Source: Neisseria chenwenguii
Lineage (GTDB): Bacteria > Pseudomonadota > Gammaproteobacteria > Burkholderiales > Neisseriaceae
Length of the DNA: 64,000 nucleotides
NCBI RefSeq assembly: GCF_002216145.1
Contig: NZ_CP022278.1
Location: 2,432,445-2,496,444, forward strand
Direction of reading: 5' to 3'
The notes beneath the pieces were generated by a model. The model worked only from the letters and a program-made list of their open reading frames with translations. It was not told the DNA's origin and did not search any database. Below, one piece after another: positions 53,518 through 64,000 of this stretch. How positions within the stretch are numbered: the stretch's first letter is position 1; each line of letters begins with the position of its first letter. A program made the translations under genes and the position numbers.

Positions 53518-53823
53518 CTATTTCTTCACCACCGGCTGTTTCACTGCCGGTACGGCTGCCTTCTTCGCAGGCGCACCGCCAACCGCCACCTCGGCCTTCA
53601 GCTTCGCAAAAATGCCTTCGCCGATGCCTTTGACGTTCTTCAGCTCGTCCACACTCTTAAACTGTCCGTGCTGACTACGGTAGGCCACAATCGCCTTCGC
53701 TTTGGCCGGACCCACACCCGGCAGCGTTTCCAGCTCGGCCTCACCCGCAGTATTGATGTTGACTGCCGCCAGCGACAGCGCTGTACCCAATGCCGCTACC
53801 GCAGCAAAAATGAATTTTTTCAT
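53518..53823 (-). CDS. comE: ComE-type periplasmic DNA-binding protein (ComEA)
   Basis: 101-residue protein with a signal peptide (MKKFIFAAVAALGTALSLAAV) and a helix-hairpin-helix pair (ELETLPGVGPAKAKAIVAYRSQHGQFKSVDELKNVKGIGEGIFAKLKAEV), the ComEA fold that captures DNA in the periplasm. The tail is basic and Ala/Lys/Pro rich. I choose ATG 53823 for the signal peptide; an in-frame start 14 codons upstream is less likely. In N. meningitidis, comE copies sit next to rRNA operons, and here comE is about 400 bp downstream of the rRNA terminator on the same strand. Confidence 0.92.
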   Translation of the reverse strand: MKKFIFAAVAALGTALSLAAVNINTAGEAELETLPGVGPAKAKAIVAYRSQHGQFKSVDELKNVKGIGEGIFAKLKAEVAVGGAPAKKAAVPAVKQPVVKK

Positions 53824-54227
53824 GATTTTTTTCCGTTTCCTGTGAAATCCGTAATGTCCAAACACTCACCGCATCCGCCCAACCGCCGGCTGTTTTTCCG
53901 CGGCTGCACCGATGCACCAGTCGTTATGATAAATAACTTTCCACGCCGTTTTAAACCCTTTCTGATTATCGTGGCATTTATAGTCATCAAATGTTTCATC
54001 CGAACAACACCGGAACCGTTTGTCTTTTTCCCTTATCTGCATTCCCGTCCGCCCCTCACTCTCTTCTCACTCACTTTCCCTTCCTACAGCCCTCCCTTTC
54101 CTGACTGACAGCACAACCCCTTCCTCCCCCATCGGCTACCCCTTACCCGCTCTTATCCGCCTCCCCTGCATCGCCTCTTTTGCACCCTCTCTTTGTTTTC
54201 TCCACCGTTTGCTCCGTCCAAAAACAA

Positions 54228-54250
54228 AGCCCCCGACATCGTCGGGGGCT
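54228..54250 (-). terminator. Terminator of the rRNA operon
   Basis: AGCCCCCGAC and GTCGGGGGCT around ATC, followed on the minus strand by TTTGTTTTT. The 404-bp stretch between comE and this hairpin has no gene; it is pyrimidine rich on the plus strand. Confidence 0.9.
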
Positions 54251-54260
54251 GGGAATGGGT

Positions 54261-54375
54261 GTTTGGCAGTGACCTACTTTCACATGGAAGAACCACACTA
54301 TCATCGGCGCTGAGTCGTTTCACGGTCCTGTTCGGGATGGGAAGGCGTGGGACCAACTCGCTATGGCCGCCAAAC
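54261..54375 (-). rRNA. rrf: 5S ribosomal RNA
   Basis: Minus-strand sequence opens GTTTGGCGGCCATAGCGAGT and contains the conserved 5S interior, CCCATCCCGAAC; it closes with the complementary arm. Ends estimated to within a few bases. Confidence 0.93.
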
Positions 54376-54484
54376 TTAAACTGTACAAACCGGTAAAGCC
54401 GCAATCCCTCAGGATTGGCAAATCAACTGTATGGTGATGATCAAATCATCAGTAAGCTTTTATCTCTGAAATTCTTCAAATGAT

Positions 54485-57375
<2,891 letters not shown>

Positions 57376-57620
57376 TCATTTCAAGAACCTCTCTGACTCC
57401 GCTTTCGTTCCCGTTGACTAGGCAACTTGGCTTGAAGTCTTTACTTTGATAAAGCTTACTGCTTGTTGTGTCTTAACCCTGCCTTTTGTGTTTCAGGGTT
57501 AAGTCGATACAATCATCACCCAAATACTGTGGTTTGCTTCTCCAACCTGCCTGCTTTTGCAAACAGAATCTTCAAATCAAACCGACATTGTCTTTGTTTG
57601 TTGATTTCGGCTTTCCAATT

Positions 57621-57630
57621 TGTTAAAGAT
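57621..57630 (-). promoter_or_regulatory. boxA-like element in the 16S-23S spacer
   Basis: ATCTTTAACA on the minus strand resembles the rrn antitermination boxA and lies in the spacer before 23S. Confidence 0.55.
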
Positions 57631-57703
57631 CGATGCGTTCGATATTGCCATCTACTCCGCAAATCAAAACAGACTCTTCAATCTGCTTTGATTTGGGAAG
57701 TAA

Positions 57704-57779
57704 TGGTGGAGGCAAACGGGATCGAACCGATGACCCCCTGCTTGCAAAGCAGGTGCTCTACCAACTGAGCTATGCCCCC
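57704..57779 (-). tRNA. tRNA-Ala (TGC)
   Basis: 76 nt on the minus strand, GGGGGCATAGCTCAGTTGGT at the 5' end, anticodon loop TTTGCAA, and encoded CCA at the 3' end. Located in the 16S-23S spacer. Confidence 0.97.
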
Positions 57780-57807
57780 AGTGTACTACCTTCCGGCTGC
57801 CGTCTTG

Positions 57808-57884
<77 letters not shown>

Positions 57885-57971
57885 AAGGTCCTTGACCGTA
57901 CCATGCGGTACCGTCCTGCATCTTCTATACAGTTTACCGATAAGTGTGGATGCCAAAACCCCTTCTTTCTC

Positions 57972-59516
<1,545 letters not shown>

Positions 59517-59628
59517 ATCTCTAACTTTTTAACTTCTGGTCTGCTTCAAAGAAACCGACAAGATTTTTTTCTTGCCTGTCTTTCAAACAGTGTGGGGCCC
59601 AAGCACCCACACTTATCGGTAATCTGTA

Positions 59629-59640
59629 CTGTTAAAGAAC
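59629..59640 (-). promoter_or_regulatory. boxA-like antitermination element in the rrn leader
   Basis: GTTCTTTAACAG on the minus strand, between the promoter and 16S. Confidence 0.6.
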
Positions 59641-59696
59641 GCTTCCGGACCAAACTCCGGCCCGAAAAAACCGCTGCAAAAGCAGCGAAGAACCGA

Positions 59697-59726
59697 ACTA
59701 TACACACCCCCACCACTCAGCGTCAA
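59697..59726 (-). promoter_or_regulatory. rRNA operon promoter
   Basis: On the minus strand TTGACG (59721-59726) and TATAGT (59697-59702) are separated by 18 bp, and an AT-rich stretch upstream (59727-59775) resembles an UP element. The start would be near 59690, about 175 bp before 16S. Confidence 0.8.
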
Positions 59727-59774
59727 CCATAATTTCAAAATTATTTTACAAAAACTAGGAAACTTATGTTTTAA

Positions 59775-59808
59775 AAGAAATTTAAATTTCCATTTTTTAA
59801 AATTTCTT
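59775..59808. promoter_or_regulatory. AT-rich inverted repeat between rrn and coaBC
   Basis: AAGAAATTT and AAATTTCTT are separated by 16 bp of AT-rich DNA in the divergent gap. The function is unknown; it is a possible regulator or bending site. Confidence 0.3.
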
Positions 59809-59910
59809 AGAATAAGCAGCCAAACCGGATTTCCCAGTTAATCTCCACGATAAAAAATCCGTGCTATGATTTGGCCGTTTTTCAGCAATTTCCAACGTAC
59901 TATATATTAA

Positions 59911-61095
59911 ATGAACAACAAACACATCCTATTAGGCATAAGCGGCGGCATTGCAGCGTATAAATCCTGCGAACTCGTCCGCCTACTGAAAAAGCAGGGG
60001 CACAACGTTACCGTTGCCATGAGCCGTTCGGCGGCTGAATTTGTAGCTCCGCTGACGTTTCAGGCTTTGAGCGGCAATCCCGTTTTGACCGATACGCATC
60101 ACAACGAATCAGGTGGCAACGGCATGGCACACATCAACCTGACGCGCGAAGCCGATATTTTTCTGATTGCGCCTGCCACCGCCAATACCATTGCCAAAAC
60201 CGCCAACGGCATTGCCGACAATCTGCTGACCAATCTTGCCGTCGCGCGCAAATGTCCGATGGCGGTTGCGCCTGCGATGAATGTAGAAATGTGGCACAAC
60301 CCCGCAAACCAACGAAATATCAAACAACTGATTTCAGACGGCATTACCGTTTTCCAACCCGCTTCAGGCGAACAAGCCTGCGGTGAAACCGGCGTCGGGC
60401 GGATGCTTGAGGCTGCCGAACTCGCCGACTTGCTGCCCGACTTATGGACGGAAAAACGCCTGCAAAACAAAAAGATTCTGATTACCGCAGGCGCGACTTT
60501 CGAAGCCATCGACCCCGTGCGCGGGATCACCAATATTTCCAGCGGACAAATGGGCATGGCCCTCGCCCGCGCCTGTCGTGCCGCCGGTGCGGAAGTGACA
60601 CTGATTTACGGACAACTGCAAACCGCCCTACCCGCCGCGCTTTACCATGCCGAACAGGCCATCAGCGCCGATACCATGTATCAGGCGGTACACAAGCATA
60701 TCGGCGGGCAAGACGCATTCATTTCCGTAGCCGCCGTCGCCGACTATAAAGTCAAAAACAGCAGCAGCCAAAAGCTGAAAAAAGACGGTTCGGGCACGCC
60801 ACCCGTTATCGAGCTTGCGGAAAACCCCGACATTCTCGCTTCCGTCGCCGCCCTGCCGAATCCGCCTTTCTGCGTCGGTTTTGCCGCAGAAAGCGAAAAC
60901 GTCTTGGAATACGCCCGCGCCAAGCGCCTGCGCAAAAACATTCCGATGCTGGTGGCGAACCAAGTTTCTCAAACGATGGGAAAAGCGACCAACCAAATTA
61001 CCCTTATTGATGATGCACAGGAAACTTCATTTCCCGAAAGCAGCAAACAGCAGGCCGCGGAAGAAATTGTCAAACGCTTGGCCGAACTGCTTTAA
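59911..61095 (+). CDS. coaBC: Bifunctional phosphopantothenoylcysteine synthetase/decarboxylase
   Basis: Makes 4'-phosphopantetheine for coenzyme A. 394 residues. The decarboxylase half has LLGISGGIAAYKSCELVRLLKK, HINLTREADIFLIAPATANTIAK and APAMNVEMW; the synthetase half begins near ILITAGATFEAIDPVRGITN and has SSGQMGMALA. In this window dut is not adjacent. Divergent from the rRNA operon. Confidence 0.97.
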   Translation: MNNKHILLGISGGIAAYKSCELVRLLKKQGHNVTVAMSRSAAEFVAPLTFQALSGNPVLTDTHHNESGGNGMAHINLTREADIFLIAPATANTIAKTANGIADNLLTNLAVARKCPMAVAPAMNVEMWHNPANQRNIKQLISDGITVFQPASGEQACGETGVGRMLEAAELADLLPDLWTEKRLQNKKILITAGATFEAIDPVRGITNISSGQMGMALARACRAAGAEVTLIYGQLQTALPAALYHAEQAISADTMYQAVHKHIGGQDAFISVAAVADYKVKNSSSQKLKKDGSGTPPVIELAENPDILASVAALPNPPFCVGFAAESENVLEYARAKRLRKNIPMLVANQVSQTMGKATNQITLIDDAQETSFPESSKQQAAEEIVKRLAELL

Positions 61096-61220
61096 ACTTT
61101 TTAATTTCAGCAAATCAACGCATCAAAAAAACCGGATTTATCCTTACCCTAAATCCGACTGTTTTGTTGAATGTCATCCAAATCGTTATCAATCACCCGT
61201 AAATATCCTCCCCGAGCATC

Positions 61221-61260
61221 TATAAGGCCGTCTGAAAATTAATTCAGACGGCCTTTTTTT
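61221..61260. terminator. Bidirectional inverted DUS terminator
   Basis: AAGGCCGTCTGAA and TTCAGACGGCCTT with T run, between convergent coaBC and moeA. Confidence 0.85.
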
Positions 61261-61275
61261 CATTTAAACAAAACC

Positions 61276-62463
61276 CTACTTCGGCAACAGATAAATCCTC
61301 ACCAAATCCCCCTCGTTTACCGTTTCCCCCGCGGGCACTTCGCACAGGGCTTCGGCTTCGCAGCAGGTGGCAAGCATGGCGCTGCCTTGATTGGGGAGCA
61401 GGCGGGCGGTGGTTTTGTGGTCGTTTGTCAAGACGACGCGCAGGAATTCGCGGCGTTTGATGGCTTTTTTGGTGGTAAACGCGGCGGTGGTACGGATTTC
61501 TTGCAAACCGTCGCCGTTGCCGCCGGCCATTTTGTTTAAGGCGGGCAACAGCAGCATATGGGCAGTCACGAAAGCAGCGACTGGGTTACCGGGCAGGATG
61601 AAGATGTCGGCGCGGCCGATGCGCCCCCAGGCGAAAGGTTTGCCGGGTTTGATGGCGACGGAGTGGGAAGTCAGTTCGCCCGCGCGTTCGACGGTTTGTT
61701 TGAGGTAATCGGCTTCGCCGACGGAAGCGCCGCCGCTGGTAATGACGGCGTCGAAATTTTCGGCGGCATTTTTCAGCGCGGCTTCGGTTTTGGCGGGGTC
61801 GTCGGGAATGATGCCGCCGTCGCAGACTTCTGCGCCCAGCGATTGCAACCAGGCAATGAGCTGGTAGCGGTTGGCGTCGTAGATTTGGCCGTCTGAAAGT
61901 GCTCTACCCGGTTCGGCCAGCTCGTTTCCAGTGGAAAACACCAATACTTTTAATGACTTATAAACTTCCACTTCGGCGTAACCCTGTGAGGCAGCCAAGC
62001 CTGAGGCGGCGGTGTTGAGTCTGCTGCCTTGCGCGAGCAGGGTTTGGCCGACTTGGATTTCTTCGGCTTTCAGGCGCATGTTTTGGCCGGCTTTGATGTC
62101 GGCGGTTACACGCAAAAGATTGCCGTCGGTTTCGGTTTGCTCCTGCATGACGACGGCGGTGGTATTGGGCGGCAGCGGCGCGCCGGTAAAGATGCGCACG
62201 GCTTCGCCCGCGGCAAGCGGGGTTTCGGCGGTATCGCCGGCCTGAATGCGGCTGACGATGGTAAATTCGCGCAGGCCGTCTGAAGGGTCGCAGACGGCGT
62301 AGCCGTCCATCGCGCTGTTGTCAAACATCGGGCTGGGATATCTGGCGGACAGCGTTTGCGCGAGGATGCGTCCGGCGGCTTTGGCCAGCGGCAGGGTTTC
62401 GGTTTTCAGACGGCATTCACAGCCGGCCAAAAGCTGCACTTTGGCGGTGTCGAAATCAATCAT
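61276..62463 (-). CDS. moeA: Molybdopterin molybdenumtransferase MoeA
   Basis: Inserts molybdate into adenylylated molybdopterin, releasing AMP. 395 residues. [11 protein letters not shown] near the start, [25 protein letters not shown] and [17 protein letters not shown] are family blocks; the C-terminal beta domain follows. Its ATG overlaps the mobA stop by four bases, so it is the last gene of the operon moaD-moaE-mobA-moeA. Confidence 0.96.
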   Translation of the reverse strand: MIDFDTAKVQLLAGCECRLKTETLPLAKAAGRILAQTLSARYPSPMFDNSAMDGYAVCDPSDGLREFTIVSRIQAGDTAETPLAAGEAVRIFTGAPLPPNTTAVVMQEQTETDGNLLRVTADIKAGQNMRLKAEEIQVGQTLLAQGSRLNTAASGLAASQGYAEVEVYKSLKVLVFSTGNELAEPGRALSDGQIYDANRYQLIAWLQSLGAEVCDGGIIPDDPAKTEAALKNAAENFDAVITSGGASVGEADYLKQTVERAGELTSHSVAIKPGKPFAWGRIGRADIFILPGNPVAAFVTAHMLLLPALNKMAGGNGDGLQEIRTTAAFTTKKAIKRREFLRVVLTNDHKTTARLLPNQGSAMLATCCEAEALCEVPAGETVNEGDLVRIYLLPK

Positions 62464-63044
62464 GGCAGGGCTTTCTCCAAATCTTGCGGGGTGTTGTAGT
62501 TGTCGAAATCCGCGTCGGCGTCAAAGGCAACGGCGCGGGCGCGCTGCTGTTGAAGCCAGCCGCGTATGGTGCGCATTCCGGCGTAAAGGTAGGGTACGGC
62601 GCTTTGCAGAATCTGCGGGCGGATAAACATCACGCTGTAATGCTGCTGCTCGGGCGTCTGCACATAAAATGCGTTGCAAAGCGGCGAGCGCCGTGCGGCT
62701 TCGAGAAAACAGGCAACCAGATTGCGCGGCAGTTTGGGTATATCACAGGAGACAATCAGCAGCCAGTCGGCTTTGGCGAGCTGCAAATCGTTGGCGGCGG
62801 TGCAGAGCGCGGCCAGCGGGCCGAGATGCTGCCATTGGCGCGCATCGGAAAAAACGTGCGGACTGCGTTCGGAATAACGCTCGAGGTTGCGGTTGGCGCT
62901 GATGGCGATGTAGTCGAGCTGCGGGCGGATGCGTTCGATAACGTGATCGACAAGCGCTTTGCCGTGCCATTCCACCAGTCCTTTGTCTTCGCCGCCCATG
63001 CGCTTACTCTGCCCGCCGGCCAATACCAATGCGTAGATGCTCAT
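62460..63044 (-). CDS. mobA: Molybdenum cofactor guanylyltransferase
   Basis: Attaches GMP to the cofactor to make the bis-MGD form used by nitrate reductase and formate dehydrogenase. I start at ATG 63044 (194 residues): [35 protein letters not shown] is the nucleotide-transfer signature, [12 protein letters not shown] the second. A longer frame includes moaE DNA. The ATG overlaps the moaE stop by four bases. Confidence 0.94.
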   Translation of the reverse strand: MSIYALVLAGGQSKRMGGEDKGLVEWHGKALVDHVIERIRPQLDYIAISANRNLERYSERSPHVFSDARQWQHLGPLAALCTAANDLQLAKADWLLIVSCDIPKLPRNLVACFLEAARRSPLCNAFYVQTPEQQHYSVMFIRPQILQSAVPYLYAGMRTIRGWLQQQRARAVAFDADADFDNYNTPQDLEKALP

Positions 63045-63505
63045 GCGCTGCTCCATTTTTCCAATGCCGTTTGGTCGGTCTTTTTGGCTTCCACCCAGCT
63101 TTCGAGGCCGTCTGAAAAAATTTCTTTTTTCCAAAACGGCGCTTCGGTTTTCAAATAATCCATGATGAATTCGGCGGCGGCAAACGCGGCTTTGCGGTGT
63201 TCCGACGCCGCCAGTACCAACACAATCTGCTCATTGGCATTCAGACGGCCTACGCGATGGATAACCGTGCAGCCCGTCAGCGGCCAGCGGCTTGAGGCCG
63301 TCTGAATGATGCGCGCGATTTCGCTTTCGGTCAGGCCGGGATAGTGTTCGAGAAACATCGCCGAAAGGCGGGTATCGGTATCGTGGTCGCGTACCAACCC
63401 GGTAAAGCCGACCACCGCGCCGGTGTTGCCGCCGGCGGCCAACAGCGCGTCGTATTCGGTTTGCAGCGAGAAATCTTGGTTTTGAATGCGGATAATCGGC
63501 TGCAT
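63041..63505 (-). CDS. moaE: Molybdopterin synthase catalytic subunit
   Basis: Converts precursor Z to molybdopterin with sulfur from MoaD. 154 residues. [80 protein letters not shown] are family blocks, the last with the catalytic Lys pair. One base lies between it and the moaD stop. Confidence 0.96.
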   Translation of the reverse strand: MQPIIRIQNQDFSLQTEYDALLAAGGNTGAVVGFTGLVRDHDTDTRLSAMFLEHYPGLTESEIARIIQTASSRWPLTGCTVIHRVGRLNANEQIVLVLAASEHRKAAFAAAEFIMDYLKTEAPFWKKEIFSDGLESWVEAKKTDQTALEKWSSA

Positions 63506-63506
63506 T

Positions 63507-63755
63507 TCAGCCTCCCGTAACCGGCGGCAGCAGGCCGACTTCCGCGCCGTCGGGAACGGTTTCGTCCCAAGCGGCGATTTGTTGGTTAATTGCCAGACGG
63601 AACACTTTTCCCTCCGCCAGCGCCGCTTCCCAATCCGCCCCCCGCGCGCGCAGCAGCGCCAGCAGATCGCGCCCGCTGCCGCCCGTCCACTCGATTTGCT
63701 CGCGTTCGGTTTGAAGCGATTGTTTTAAAACACCGAAATAAAGGATGGTAATCAT
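63507..63755 (-). CDS. moaD: Molybdopterin synthase sulfur carrier subunit
   Basis: Ubiquitin-like sulfur carrier. 82 residues ending in the double Gly (PPVTGG) that is thiocarboxylated. First gene of the operon; the region upstream holds a DUS hairpin. Confidence 0.95.
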   Translation of the reverse strand: MITILYFGVLKQSLQTEREQIEWTGGSGRDLLALLRARGADWEAALAEGKVFRLAINQQIAAWDETVPDGAEVGLLPPVTGG

Positions 63756-63785
63756 GGTTTTGGTTCCGATGGTGGCTGTGTTTGC

Positions 63786-63832
63786 AGGCCGTCTGAAAAC
63801 TTCCGTTCAGGCAATTTTTTCAGACGGCCTGT
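63786..63832. repeat. Inverted DUS pair upstream of moaD
   Basis: CAGGCCGTCTGAAAA and TTTTTCAGACGGCCTG around about 17 bases. Confidence 0.7.
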
Positions 63833-63976
63833 ATAATGTTCATATATTTTGAATTTTATCATAACAGAGTTTTACAAAAAATCCTTTTACCTCGGTCAAA
63901 CAAATCCAAAATTGCTATCTGCTTGAATAGCCCCGCGCTTAATGTTATTTTTCGTAAAAAACACACGGAAACCGCG

Positions 63977-64000
63977 ATGAAAAACCCGTTTGCCAGATTT
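63977..64000 (+). CDS. Possible start of a gene running out of the window
   Basis: ATG followed by eight open codons (MKNPFARF). A weak GGAA stands before it. The product cannot be judged. Confidence 0.25.

Overview
This 64 kb window is chromosomal DNA from a member of the genus Neisseria or a very close relative in the Neisseriaceae. The evidence is the DNA uptake sequence GCCGTCTGAA, scattered through the window mostly in the AGGCCGTCTGAA dialect (AG-DUS). It occurs singly inside genes and as inverted pairs that form hairpins after genes. Other neisserial marks are a ComP-type DUS-receptor pilin, a ComE-type DNA-binding protein beside an rRNA operon, two Correia-type (CREE/NEMIS) elements and a dRS3 repeat pair. 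Nearly all genes are GC-rich and housekeeping in character. I see no prophage, no intact insertion sequence and no CRISPR array.

Layout. 1-18.8 kb: 3' part of dinB, cysH, a DUF945 protein, mogA, ruvB, rbfA-truB, cysJ, an aldose-1-epimerase relative, ferritin, rluB, pdxH, dut, an outer-membrane porin, recD, a SEC-C protein and a SpoU-type methyltransferase. 18.8-19.2 kb: an AT-rich intergenic region with a palindrome and two tandem terminators, possibly a small RNA locus. 19.2-34.4 kb: an unknown protein, a lipoprotein, trxB, the membrane protein called Gcr site-specific recombinase, hemW, cmk-rpsA-ihfB, a mosaic repeat region (dRS3 plus full-length CREE), zapE, ndk and the operon rlmN-pilW-rodZ-ispG. 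34.4-54 kb: pqiABC, uraA, an aldehyde dehydrogenase, a short CREE, purK, an AT-rich Fic/Doc gene, trpE, argB, an M14 carboxypeptidase, lgt, an alpha/beta hydrolase, ttcA, a nitronate-monooxygenase-like flavoprotein, comP and comE. 54.2-59.7 kb: a complete rRNA operon on the minus strand (16S, tRNA-Ile, tRNA-Ala, 23S, 5S) with a recognisable promoter. 59.9-64 kb: coaBC and the molybdenum-cofactor operon moaD-moaE-mobA-moeA.

How the genes work together. mogA, moaDE, mobA and moeA indicate that the organism makes molybdenum cofactor and therefore should own at least one molybdoenzyme. cysH, of the iron-sulfur APS-reductase type, and cysJ belong to assimilatory sulfate reduction but are about 6 kb apart. 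pilW, comP and comE serve type IV pili and DNA uptake, which matches the abundance of uptake sequences. pqiABC is a lipid-transport system of the MCE type.

The most unusual locus is the AT-rich Fic/Doc gene at about 42.3-43.1 kb. It has a Doc-like catalytic motif, a C-terminal extension of about 110 residues that I do not recognise, no adjacent antitoxin gene, and a perfect 17-bp palindrome just upstream.
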